DNA from: UBA11090 sp035560555
GTDB taxonomy: Bacteria; Spirochaetota; Spirochaetia; Treponematales; Rectinemataceae
Assembly: GCA_035560555.1 (NCBI GenBank)
Contig: DATMZF010000035.1
Location: forward strand, 1-64,000
Length of the DNA: 64,000 bases
Reading direction: 5' to 3'
Positions 42,451 through 50,374 of the stretch are shown here, piece by piece; within the stretch, counting starts at the first letter, position 1, and every line of letters begins with the position of its first letter. Position numbers and translations under genes: made by a program. The notes beneath the pieces were generated by a model. The model ran no database searches. It worked only from the letters and a program-made list of their open reading frames with translations, and was not told the origin of the DNA.

Positions 42451-43440
42451 ATGACCAAGCAGGCTGGCAATAGCGCCGATTTCATCGATAAGCTTCAGAT
42501 ATTCACGGAACTCCTTCTCACTCGTCGACTCCGGAAGCGGCTCAAGGACAAGATGAAGCAGCAGAGGCGAAATCCCATCGTCGACTGGCTCATGGCCATC
42601 CTCTGGGCGGCCTGCGTCGTTCTCGTCATCAATCAGTATATCTTCCAGAACTACCAGATACCTTCCGAGTCCATGGTGAAGACGCTGAAGATCGGCGACA
42701 TGATTTTCGTCGACAAGCTTTCCTACGGCCCCGAGCTGCTTCCCGGCGTGGCCAAGCTGCCCGGACTGACCAAGCCCCGCCGAGGCCAGATCATCGTCTT
42801 CGAAAACCCCTCCTATCTTTCCAAGGGGCCGGTCTTCACGATTGTCCAGCAGATGGTCTATATGCTCACGCTGACGATGGTCGATATCGACCGGGACCAG
42901 AACGGCGAACAGCGGGTCCACTATCTCATAAAGCGCGCCGTCGGATTTTCCGGCGACAGGATCAGGATCGACGGGGGCGAAGTGTCGATCAAACCCGAAG
43001 GCTCATCGTCCTGGTTCGCGGAACCAGGGCTGATGAAGACGCTGGGGCTTCCCTTTTCCGCTACGCGCCTCGTGGCGCAGAGCGAATACCGGGCTATCGA
43101 AGCCGCCGGAATCTCCTCCGCGTACCAGGAAGCGAAACTATCCATTCCCGCTTCCGCGGATTCGGCGAACCTTCAATCGGCCTACAAGGACGCCTTCGGC
43201 TACGATATGAAGCGAGTTTCCGTCCTCAAGGACATGAATCCCTCCGAATCCCGCGTCGCCGCGACGTCCCGACGCTATTCGCTGGGATGGTATATCCCCG
43301 AGGGCAGGATCTTCCCGATGGGCGACAACCGGGACAATTCGCGCGACGCCCGCTACTTCGGCCCGGTGAGCGTGAACCGGGTGCTCGGAAGGGCATTGTT
43401 CATCTATTGGCCTTTTAGCAGGGCAGGCCGAATCCGCTGA
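42451..43440 (+). CDS. lepB: Signal peptidase I
   Basis: 329 residues. A membrane segment at about 45-65 is followed by the periplasmic catalytic domain. The nucleophile is Ser74 in IPSESMVKTL, the general base Lys161 in YLIKRAVGFSGD, and box E is MGDNRDNSRDARYFG at 290-304. All catalytic boxes are intact. A ~110-residue insertion between boxes D and E (about 170-285) makes it longer than most. It removes Sec signal peptides. The start is the ATG at 42451 with a leaderless-type promoter. The longer upstream frame is antisense to the PEGA gene. Confidence 0.93.
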   Translation: MTKQAGNSADFIDKLQIFTELLLTRRLRKRLKDKMKQQRRNPIVDWLMAILWAACVVLVINQYIFQNYQIPSESMVKTLKIGDMIFVDKLSYGPELLPGVAKLPGLTKPRRGQIIVFENPSYLSKGPVFTIVQQMVYMLTLTMVDIDRDQNGEQRVHYLIKRAVGFSGDRIRIDGGEVSIKPEGSSSWFAEPGLMKTLGLPFSATRLVAQSEYRAIEAAGISSAYQEAKLSIPASADSANLQSAYKDAFGYDMKRVSVLKDMNPSESRVAATSRRYSLGWYIPEGRIFPMGDNRDNSRDARYFGPVSVNRVLGRALFIYWPFSRAGRIR

Positions 43441-43503
43441 CGATTCGTCATCGTGGCGTCTGGATCCGGGCGTCGGATGCGGTTGATTCCAGGGGGACAG
43501 GTC

Positions 43504-44235
43504 ATGGCATTTTTCGGCAGACATCGCTCATACACGGAAAAAGTGCTGACGGCCAGAAAAAGGCGCAGGGCCGCGGGCAAGGTTTTCCTTGTCCTCCTCA
43601 TCGTGGGTTTCATACGCGCTTTTTTTCTCCAGTCCTACAAGATCGATTCGACATCGATGCAGCCGACGCTCGCTCATGGCGACCGAATCATCTCCTTTCC
43701 CCTCCCCGTCGGCGCCGTCACGCTTTTCGGCAAGCTGCCACGCATCACTGGCCTGAAACGAGGCGAACTCATCGTCGTCGCTCCCGACCCGATACCCACC
43801 GAGGGCTGGTGGTTCTCCGCCTGGGATAGTTTGGCGAGATTTTTCACGCTTCAGCGGTTTTCTCCAGCCGCCGCGCGCTATGGGGAAAGTTCGACCGCTC
43901 CCGGCCTCTACAGGGTTGTGGGCATGCCGGGCGATTCGATTAGGCGGAAGGGAGCTCTGTATGAAATCCGTCCCGCCAACGAGGCCGCGTTTTCAAACGA
44001 ATACATGCTCTCCGAAGTCAGCTATTCGCTGTCCGGGACTTCCGCGGTTGCGCAAGTCGGTCGGGGCGAAGGATCGGAGGGCGCGCGAAATCTTGGTCAA
44101 GACGAGTATTTCGTCGCTTGCGACGATAGATCGCTTTTAGCCGGTTCCCAGCTCTGGGGGCCGATAGGGCAGAGCAGGATTATCGGGCGGGTGATAGCCG
44201 TCTGTTGGCCTCCCAGGCATATCAAAATTCCATGA
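43504..44235 (+). CDS. Signal peptidase I paralogue lacking the catalytic lysine
   Basis: 243 residues. It has the same plan as the upstream enzyme: a membrane segment (about 26-44), the nucleophile motif with Ser51 in IDSTSMQPTL, and the fold motif VVGMPGDSI. However, the residue in place of the catalytic lysine is Tyr136 (GLYRVVG instead of xIKRVVG). Box E, normally GDNR, reads CDDR (206-209). Unless another lysine takes over, it should not cleave like LepB. It may be a regulator or partner of LepB, or have altered chemistry. GGGGGAC lies upstream of the ATG, and its stop overlaps hemW as ATGA. Confidence 0.85.
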   Translation: MAFFGRHRSYTEKVLTARKRRRAAGKVFLVLLIVGFIRAFFLQSYKIDSTSMQPTLAHGDRIISFPLPVGAVTLFGKLPRITGLKRGELIVVAPDPIPTEGWWFSAWDSLARFFTLQRFSPAAARYGESSTAPGLYRVVGMPGDSIRRKGALYEIRPANEAAFSNEYMLSEVSYSLSGTSAVAQVGRGEGSEGARNLGQDEYFVACDDRSLLAGSQLWGPIGQSRIIGRVIAVCWPPRHIKIP

Positions 44236-45503
44236 ACCTCGCCGATTTTCTCTCTGAAAGCGGCGGGGCATTCGAGACGCCGCGTTCGCTCTATATCCAC
44301 ATCCCTTTCTGCTCGTCCCGCTGTTCCTACTGCGACTTCCATTCCTTCCCTTGTTCCAGCCTTTCCGCTTCGCTGAGAGCCGAATACGTCGAAAAGCTTC
44401 TACGGCGCGCCGAGGTTTTCCGCCTGGCCATGTCGGCGCCCATCGAGACTATCTTCATCGGGGGCGGCACGCCCACCGTTTTGGAGGACGAGGTATTCGG
44501 ACGCCTTCTTCGCGGGATTCGGGCCCTGGCGGACCAGGCCCCGCTCGAGTGGACGGTGGAAGCCAACCCCGAATCCCTGAGCCCCGAAAAGCTCGAAATG
44601 CTGGTCGTCAACGGCGTGACTCGCTTGAGCGTGGGGATCCAGAGCATGGACGATGGCGAGCTTGCGATGCTCGGAAGGCATGCCAGGGCGGCGGACAACC
44701 GCAGGGCGATAGCCTTGGCCGCCCAATCCGGCCTCGATCTGTCGGCCGATCTCATGACCGCGCTGCCTGCGCGCCGCTCGACGGGATCGCTCGCCGGCGG
44801 CTCGTCGCTCGCCGATTCCATCGGCTTTCTCGCCGAAAATGGCGTGGGTCATATTTCCGTCTACGACCTCGTCGTCGAGGACGGAACACCCATCAAGAAG
44901 CGACTGGATGAGGGAGAACTCCTTCACGCCGACGAGGATCTATCCTTCGATGCGCGCATGAGCGCCGAAGCGCTTCTGGCGAACCTGGGTTTTTCCCGCT
45001 ACGAAGTCTCCAATTACGCGCTGAAGGGCCGCGAATGCCTCCACAATCACGCGTACTGGTCCATGAATTCCTACCTGGGGCTGGGGAGCGGAGCCGCATC
45101 GACCTTGATCGTCGCCGACGGCGAAAAGGCCGACTCTCTCGGGGCCTCCGGCTGCCTCTCCCTCAGAGTGGAGGAAGGAGAGGATTTGCCGGCCTACCTC
45201 ATCGATCCAGACAAAGAAGCGACCCTGACCTGGATAGCGCGGAAGGAATCGGCCTTCGAAATGGTCATGATGGCGCTTCGCACCTCGCGCGGCCTCGATG
45301 AGGCTCGCTTCGAGGCTCGCTTTGGCCTGCCCGCTGTCGGCGCTCTGGCGAAAACCATACGGACCTGGAAGGAACGTTTTTCGGAAAACGGCGGTCGCCT
45401 GAGGCTCGACGGCCCCGGTCTCGACATCCTCAACAGGATCCTCGTCGATGCCCTGGACGAAATGGAGTCCGGGTTTCCCGAAGCGGGCGGGGAAGTTTCA
45501 TGA
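44232..45503 (+). CDS. hemW: HemW-type radical SAM protein
   Basis: 423 residues. The radical-SAM cysteines are Cys27, Cys31 and Cys34 (CSSRCSYC). Then come FIGGGTPT, the LSVGIQSMDD block, and HNHAYW, which is typical of HemW and not of the true oxygen-independent coproporphyrinogen oxidase HemN. HemW binds heme and is thought to insert it into enzymes. An N-terminal extension is lacking, as usual. Coupled by ATGA to both neighbours. No other heme gene is in view. Confidence 0.9.
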   Translation: MNLADFLSESGGAFETPRSLYIHIPFCSSRCSYCDFHSFPCSSLSASLRAEYVEKLLRRAEVFRLAMSAPIETIFIGGGTPTVLEDEVFGRLLRGIRALADQAPLEWTVEANPESLSPEKLEMLVVNGVTRLSVGIQSMDDGELAMLGRHARAADNRRAIALAAQSGLDLSADLMTALPARRSTGSLAGGSSLADSIGFLAENGVGHISVYDLVVEDGTPIKKRLDEGELLHADEDLSFDARMSAEALLANLGFSRYEVSNYALKGRECLHNHAYWSMNSYLGLGSGAASTLIVADGEKADSLGASGCLSLRVEEGEDLPAYLIDPDKEATLTWIARKESAFEMVMMALRTSRGLDEARFEARFGLPAVGALAKTIRTWKERFSENGGRLRLDGPGLDILNRILVDALDEMESGFPEAGGEVS

Positions 45504-46411
45504 GGAGAGTGCTCTCGATCCAGTCCCATGTCGTCTACGGCCACGTCGGCAACAGGGCCTCGGTCTTTCCCCTCGAACGTATGGGCGTGGAGGTGTGGCC
45601 TTTAAATACCGTCCAGTTCTCCAACCATACGGGCTATGGTCACTGGAAGGGCCAGGTCTTTTCGGGTTCCCATGTCGCCGAACTTTGGGAAGGTCTCGAT
45701 GCCATGGATTGCGCCCCCATCTGCGACGCCCTTCTCTCAGGGTACATGGGAACCCTGGATATTGGCTACGCCATCCTGGACATCGTCGCCTCCATACGGA
45801 AGCGCAATCCGCTGACGCTCTACTGCTGCGATCCCGTCATGGGCGACTATGAGCGGGGTCTCTACGTCCAGCCCGGCATTCCGGAGTTCTTTCGCGAAAG
45901 GGCGCTGCCCGAAGCGTCGATCATCAAACCCAACCAGTTCGAAGCCGAGATCCTCTCCGGCGTCGCGATCCGCGGCATGGAAGACGCGCGGCGCGCCTGC
46001 GACATCCTCCACGCCAAGGGCCCCGACATCGTCCTCATAACGAGTCTCGAGGCTATTCGGGGCCAGGACGCGGCGTTCGGCGCGGCGGCGCGGGATTCCG
46101 AAACTCCCGAAACTCCCGGCGACCACATCCGCACGCTCCTCTCCTTTGGGGGCGGAGCCTACGTCATCGGGACTCCCCGTTTTTCCTTTCCCGTTCCGCC
46201 GCACGGCGCCGGCGATATGGCCTCGGCCCTCTTCCTCGGCAACTACCTGGAAACGGGGGACGCGCTACTCTCCTTCGAGCGCATGGCCAGCGCCGTCCAT
46301 AGGATCTTCGAGGCGACCAGCGTCGACGGTTCCGCCGAGCTGGCGATCATCCGGGCTCAGGACGCCTTCGCGGAAAGGCAACGTCTGTTCCCGGCGGAAA
46401 AAGTCTGGTAG
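45500..46411 (+). CDS. pdxY: Pyridoxal kinase
   Basis: 303 residues of the ribokinase fold. N-terminal VLSIQSHVVYGHVGN, the TVQFSNHTGYG substrate loop, CDPVMGD and the anion hole / catalytic PPHGAGDMASALF, where the aspartate acts as base. It phosphorylates pyridoxal in B6 salvage. An insertion of about 12 residues near 190-200 (RDSETPETPGD) is a small oddity. Its start overlaps the hemW stop. Confidence 0.93.
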   Translation: MRRVLSIQSHVVYGHVGNRASVFPLERMGVEVWPLNTVQFSNHTGYGHWKGQVFSGSHVAELWEGLDAMDCAPICDALLSGYMGTLDIGYAILDIVASIRKRNPLTLYCCDPVMGDYERGLYVQPGIPEFFRERALPEASIIKPNQFEAEILSGVAIRGMEDARRACDILHAKGPDIVLITSLEAIRGQDAAFGAAARDSETPETPGDHIRTLLSFGGGAYVIGTPRFSFPVPPHGAGDMASALFLGNYLETGDALLSFERMASAVHRIFEATSVDGSAELAIIRAQDAFAERQRLFPAEKVW

Positions 46412-46471
46412 ACTCCAGGTCTGTGCGCGGAATCGCGAAAAAAATGGCGGACCTGCGCGAGGAGCCTTCAT

Positions 46472-47821
46472 ATGAGCGATTTTTCCTATGCCGTGGTTTC
46501 TTCGATTCTCCATGACGGCAAGACGATAGACGCCATTTTTTCCGCCTTCGAGCCGCTGTTTTCGGAATTGAATGGACGACGCGTCGATCTGGAGACGCAG
46601 ACGGCGGGCGCCGCTCCGACGGCTGTCCCGCCCTTTTTCTTCATCCTCACCGGCGGCACCGAAGGCATCGTCCTCAAGTATCTTTCCGGCGTGCCGAAAT
46701 CTTCGGCCGCCAAGCCTTATCCGCTGGTTCTGATCGCCCATTCCCGCCACAATTCCCTCCCCGCGGCGCTGGAAATCGCCGCCCGGGCGAGGCAGGACGG
46801 GGGCTCTGCCCTCGTCATCCAGGTGAGATCGGCGGAGGACGCTTCCGCGCGCGCCGCCCTCCTGGAAGCCGTCGCGCTGAACCGCGCGATCGCCGCGATG
46901 CGGAGTTCGAGGATTGGCGCGGTGGGCGAGCCTTCCGACTGGCTCGTAGCCTCGAGCCAGAAGGCCGGGGCGCTCAAATCCGCCTGGGGAGCGAGCCTCG
47001 AGCCGATCGCGTTCCAGGAGCTGAAAGACACGATGGAGGAACTCCGCAAGCGCGACATCTCCGAAGCGCTTGGGTCGAGCGCCTTGGCCTCCCATCCTGC
47101 CACAAAAAGCCCGGAAAGCCCCCTGGGCGAAAAGATTTTTTCGTTTCTGCGGGAATCCAACTACAAAAGAGAGCCCGTCGGACCGGACATGTACAGATCC
47201 GACATAATCTACCGCGCGCTGCGCTCCATTATCGCCAAGAGGAAGCTCGACGCCCTCACGCTGAGGTGTTTCGATCTCCTCGGCTTGGAGAAGGCGACCG
47301 GCTGCTACGCCCTCTCCCAGCTCGCCGACGACGGCATCGACGCGGGCTGCGAGGGCGACATTCCCTCCATTCTGGCGCTCCGCTGGATGCGCCTCCTCTC
47401 CGGTCGGCCGGCCTGGATGGCCAATCCCTCGGAGATAACAATCGGCGAAAAGACCGAAAAGGGAAGAATCCTTCTAGCCCACTGTACCGTCCCCCGCTCC
47501 CTGCTCGCGGGCTATGGTATCCGCAGCCATTTCGAATCGGGACTGGGCGTCGCCATCGCCGGCGTCTTCGCGCCGGGACCCGTCACCCTCGCGCGCGTCG
47601 GGGGAGTCGCCCTCGACAAGGTGTGGATCGCCGAAGGCCAACTTTCGCGAGGGCCCGCGGACGAAGGTCTGTGCAGGACCCAGGCGTACGTCGAAATGGA
47701 TAACGCCGATATGGCCAGACTGCTCGAAAAGCCCCTAGGCAACCACCTCGTCGTCGGCTTCGGCCATTGGGCGAAGATCGCCAGCCGCTATCTTTCGATG
47801 GAGAATCTTGAGGAAGTCTGA
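46472..47821 (+). CDS. Fucose/arabinose isomerase-like protein
   Basis: 449 residues with GAGGAG before the ATG. The C-terminal half carries the pattern of L-fucose isomerase-type proteins: GCYALSQLADDGIDAGCEGD, an MRLLSGRPAWMANPSEI segment and a late ILLAHCTVPRSL strand. In true isomerases the Glu/Asp of such blocks bind manganese. The N-terminal half (ILTGGTEGIVLKY, PLVLIAHSRHNSLPAALE) fits the two Rossmann-like domains of the family. The sugar is unknown, and no transporter or kinase partner lies beside it. It is downstream of pdxY and may be read from the same transcript. Confidence 0.72.
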   Translation: MSDFSYAVVSSILHDGKTIDAIFSAFEPLFSELNGRRVDLETQTAGAAPTAVPPFFFILTGGTEGIVLKYLSGVPKSSAAKPYPLVLIAHSRHNSLPAALEIAARARQDGGSALVIQVRSAEDASARAALLEAVALNRAIAAMRSSRIGAVGEPSDWLVASSQKAGALKSAWGASLEPIAFQELKDTMEELRKRDISEALGSSALASHPATKSPESPLGEKIFSFLRESNYKREPVGPDMYRSDIIYRALRSIIAKRKLDALTLRCFDLLGLEKATGCYALSQLADDGIDAGCEGDIPSILALRWMRLLSGRPAWMANPSEITIGEKTEKGRILLAHCTVPRSLLAGYGIRSHFESGLGVAIAGVFAPGPVTLARVGGVALDKVWIAEGQLSRGPADEGLCRTQAYVEMDNADMARLLEKPLGNHLVVGFGHWAKIASRYLSMENLEEV

Positions 47822-47855
47822 AGGTTCTTACCGAGGAAAAGCGAAAACCAGGGGA

Positions 47856-48464
47856 TCACTGCACAAAAAAGTCATAGGATGGATGGAGCCGATCAGCGTA
47901 GTCGGGCTTGAGTCCCAGGTTGAACTTCTTCTCCGTCCCCAAGGTCGAGGGCGGGCCGTGGCCCGGGAATATCATCGTGTCGTCGGGATAGCCTAAGAGC
48001 TTCGTCTCGAGACGCTGGAACAGGGCCTGGGCGTTGAAAGTCGACGTCGTCTTCCCGATGATGCCGGCGTGCAGGGCGTCCCCGGTGAAGAGATAGGGGC
48101 CGATGCTGTAGACCATTGAGTCCTGGGAGTGTCCCGGCACGGCCAAGGCGGTGATCCTTAGGCCCGCTTCCTCGAAGATCTCCTGATCGCGCAGCTTTCT
48201 GCAGGCTATATTGAAGATCTTCTTGTTGGAGGCGTAGACGATCGGTTCGTAAATCCTCATGAGAGTCTTGAGGCCTCGGCAATGATGAATGTGGTCGTGC
48301 GTTATGAGGATGGCTTTGAGCGAATAGGATTTGTGCTCGATCTGGTCTATCATCGACGTCGTGATCTCCGCCGGGTCCACGATTATGGCGGAGGATGTCT
48401 CCTCGTTTCCCAGGATATAGGCGTTCGAGAAGCCGAAGATCGAGTAGTGCTGGTAAATCTTCAT
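47856..48464 (-). CDS. Metallo-beta-lactamase-fold hydrolase with altered metal motif
   Basis: 202 residues, glyoxalase II-like. The first metal motif, normally THxHxDH, reads ITHDHIHHC: His56, His58 and His61 are kept, but the aspartate at position 60 is histidine. The other ligands are present: His112 (PGHSQDS), Asp129 (FTGDALHAG) and His169 (FPGHGPP). The second metal site would therefore be changed. It may bind one metal or a different metal. Substrate unknown. Its ATG overlaps the stop of the upstream pentapeptide gene, so the two are coupled. Confidence 0.87.
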   Translation of the reverse strand: MKIYQHYSIFGFSNAYILGNEETSSAIIVDPAEITTSMIDQIEHKSYSLKAILITHDHIHHCRGLKTLMRIYEPIVYASNKKIFNIACRKLRDQEIFEEAGLRITALAVPGHSQDSMVYSIGPYLFTGDALHAGIIGKTTSTFNAQALFQRLETKLLGYPDDTMIFPGHGPPSTLGTEKKFNLGLKPDYADRLHPSYDFFVQ

Positions 48465-49060
48465 ATATAGAGATGCTCCATATCCTTCACCGCCTCATTG
48501 ATGTTCGATCCGACGGTCGAGACCGCTTCGGCTTTCCGCGGCATGAAGTAGACCCGCTTGAAGTCGCAGTCGTCGAAACGGCATCTCTCGATTTCGGATA
48601 GGATGAAGCGGGAGTCGTAGAGGTTCGAGCTCGAGAAGGTGCTCTCCTTGATCCTGCTGCCGTCGAAGTTGACATGGATAAGCTCCGAATTCTCGAAGCT
48701 GCAGTCGAAAATATCCATGTCGCCAAGGGAGCAGAAATCCATGTCCACGCCAGAGAAATCGCAGGAGTCGAGGGAAGCCGTATCGAAGAAGCAGAGGCGG
48801 AAGGAAGCTCCGGTGAACATGATATGGGAGAGGGAGGATTTTCTAAAACTGCAGCCGACAAAATGGACGCGCGAAAAATCTCCCACGATGAGGGCGATTT
48901 CTGAAAAATCGATGTTTATCGCCTTGCGTTCGCCGACGATGGTCTCGACGAGGGTTTTAACGGCTTCCTGAGGGTCAGGGTGGTGGACGCGGCAGTAAGG
49001 GCTTTCCGCAAAGGCGGTTTCCGCGCAGCCGGCGACGATGCAGGGCATCTTTCTGTACAT
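48461..49060 (-). CDS. Pentapeptide-repeat protein with N-terminal Cys/His motif
   Basis: 199 residues. The first ~30 hold Cys7, Cys12, Cys23 and two histidines (CRVHH), possibly a small zinc site. From about residue 50 to 170 there are around 20 pentapeptide repeats with Phe or Leu every fifth residue (e.g. VHFVGCSFRKSSLSHIMF), forming a right-handed beta-helix. Many repeats have Cys or Ser in the outward positions. No sign of the gyrase-mimic (Qnr) loop set was seen. It is first gene of a two-gene operon with the metallo-beta-lactamase-fold protein, which suggests they act together. Confidence 0.87.
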   Translation of the reverse strand: MYRKMPCIVAGCAETAFAESPYCRVHHPDPQEAVKTLVETIVGERKAINIDFSEIALIVGDFSRVHFVGCSFRKSSLSHIMFTGASFRLCFFDTASLDSCDFSGVDMDFCSLGDMDIFDCSFENSELIHVNFDGSRIKESTFSSSNLYDSRFILSEIERCRFDDCDFKRVYFMPRKAEAVSTVGSNINEAVKDMEHLYI

Positions 49061-49066
49061 GATGAC

Positions 49067-49095
49067 AGGCTACACCATCGAAGCCCGAGGGACAA
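49067..49095 (-). promoter_or_regulatory. Leaderless-type promoter of the pentapeptide gene
   Basis: On the minus strand TTGTCC (49095-49090), 17 bases, TAGCCT (49072-49067), ending six bases before the ATG at 49060. No ribosome site is seen. Confidence 0.45.
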
Positions 49096-49143
49096 GGCCG
49101 CTCGGTCGGAAGCCGCCCGTGGGATGCCGCCCCACGCTGTCTC

Positions 49144-49157
49144 GCCCGGCCGGGCGT
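49144..49157. repeat. GC palindrome in divergent spacer
   Basis: CGCCCGGCCGGGCG is a perfect 14-base palindrome. A partial copy, GTCGCCCGGCCGG, lies at about 49172-49184. The 175-base spacer between the pentapeptide and Cys-rich genes otherwise holds their two promoters and no other recognised element. Confidence 0.6.
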
Positions 49158-49198
49158 CTCCCGGTGAAGTGTCGCCCGGCCGGAAGCCTATCCTCTGC

Positions 49199-49228
49199 TT
49201 GAATCGGGGCGGTTCTAGAGTGTAGTAT
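49199..49228 (+). promoter_or_regulatory. Leaderless-type promoter of the Cys-rich / murI operon
   Basis: TTGAAT at 49199-49204, 18 bases, TAGTAT at 49223-49228, seven bases before the ATG at 49236. There is no Shine-Dalgarno. Confidence 0.45.
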
Positions 49229-49235
49229 ATATGGC

Positions 49236-49532
49236 ATGTGCTATTATTGCGGGGAAGCGCTGCCGGACAGCCCGAAAATCGGTTTTTCGGAGACCTGTTT
49301 CTCCTGCGGCAAAGACCTCCATGTCTGCGTCATGTGTTCCTTCTACCTCGTCGGGGCGCGCTGGGATTGCCGCGAGACGATCGATGCCCCGGTGGCCGAC
49401 AAGGAAAAAAGGAATTTCTGCGAATGGTTTTGCCCCGACCCTCGCCTGAGCGTGAAGACAGCGGGGTTGATCGAGGCGCGCGGCAAGGTCGAATCGGCCA
49501 AATCCGCTTTCGACGCGCTCTTCACGAAATGA
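49236..49532 (+). CDS. Small cysteine-rich protein, putative zinc binder
   Basis: 98 residues with nine cysteines: Cys2 and 5, 21 and 24, 31 and 34 (three CxxC-type pairs), then 45, 62 and 66. The pairs CYYCG and CFSCGKDLHVCVMC look like zinc ribbons or a treble-clef cluster. The C-terminal 30 residues are a plain helix. There is no signal peptide. I do not recognise a named family. Its stop overlaps the murI start as ATGA, so it leads the murI-rsgA-mutS2 group. A different ATG at 49231 opens another frame and is rejected. Confidence 0.72.
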   Translation: MCYYCGEALPDSPKIGFSETCFSCGKDLHVCVMCSFYLVGARWDCRETIDAPVADKEKRNFCEWFCPDPRLSVKTAGLIEARGKVESAKSAFDALFTK

Positions 49533-50356
49533 GTAAAATGACCCACAACTCTTCCATAGTGTTTTTCGATTCGGGCGTGGGAGGTCTCTCCTATCTCGAA
49601 CAGGCCCGGAGCCTTCTTCCGGGAGCGACTCTGCATTACGTCGCCGACGATGCGGGCTTCCCCTACGGCACGAAAACCTCCGCCCAGCTGGAGGATCTCC
49701 TCCTCGACAGGGTGAGGCGACTGAGGGCTAGGGTCATGCCCGAAGCGCTCGTCATCGCCTGCAACACCGCCAGCCAGACTGGCCTCAAGGTGCTGCGCGA
49801 AGCGCACCCTTACTTTCCCATCATCGGCACCGTGCCCGCCATAAAGCCCGCCGCCGAAAGCTCGCTCACGGGGCACATCGGCGTCATCGCGACGGAGCGG
49901 ACCGTCGTCGATCCCTATATCGACGACCTCATCGCCCGCTACGCATCCGACGTGGAAGTGGTCAAGCTGCCGGCCCAGGATCTGGTTTCCTTCGTGGAAC
50001 ACCACTATCTCTCGTCTACCGCCGAGGAGAGACTCGCCGCCGTGGAGCCCTATATTCGAACGCTTCTCGACCGCGGCGTCGACAGGATCATCCTCGCTTG
50101 CACCCACTTTCTCCATCTCGAGAAGGATATCGTCGCCTGCGCGCTTGCCCTGGGCGCCGAGGGCATCGAAATAGTCGATTCCCGCCAGGGCGTGGCCAAC
50201 AGGCTCGCGCAGATCGTCGCCGAACTGGAAAAAGGCCAGAAAAGAGACGCCGTCCCCGGACCAGGGCGTTTTTTCCTCACCGGCGAGCTGCCCTTCGATC
50301 CCTCCTACGCGCGATGGGCCAAACGATTCGGCCTCCTTTCTCCGGAGCGGCTCTAG
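49529..50356 (+). CDS. murI: Glutamate racemase
   Basis: 275 residues. Supplies D-glutamate for peptidoglycan. It has the N-terminal FFDSGVGGLS with the catalytic-site Asp/Ser, the first catalytic cysteine in IACNTAS and the second in ILACTHFLHL. YGTKT replaces the common YG.K.. loop with little change. The start ATG overlaps the Cys-rich gene. The frame is open further upstream but only as a shadow of that gene. Confidence 0.94.
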   Translation: MSKMTHNSSIVFFDSGVGGLSYLEQARSLLPGATLHYVADDAGFPYGTKTSAQLEDLLLDRVRRLRARVMPEALVIACNTASQTGLKVLREAHPYFPIIGTVPAIKPAAESSLTGHIGVIATERTVVDPYIDDLIARYASDVEVVKLPAQDLVSFVEHHYLSSTAEERLAAVEPYIRTLLDRGVDRIILACTHFLHLEKDIVACALALGAEGIEIVDSRQGVANRLAQIVAELEKGQKRDAVPGPGRFFLTGELPFDPSYARWAKRFGLLSPERL

Positions 50357-50374
50357 CATGCCGCGGGTGAAAGC

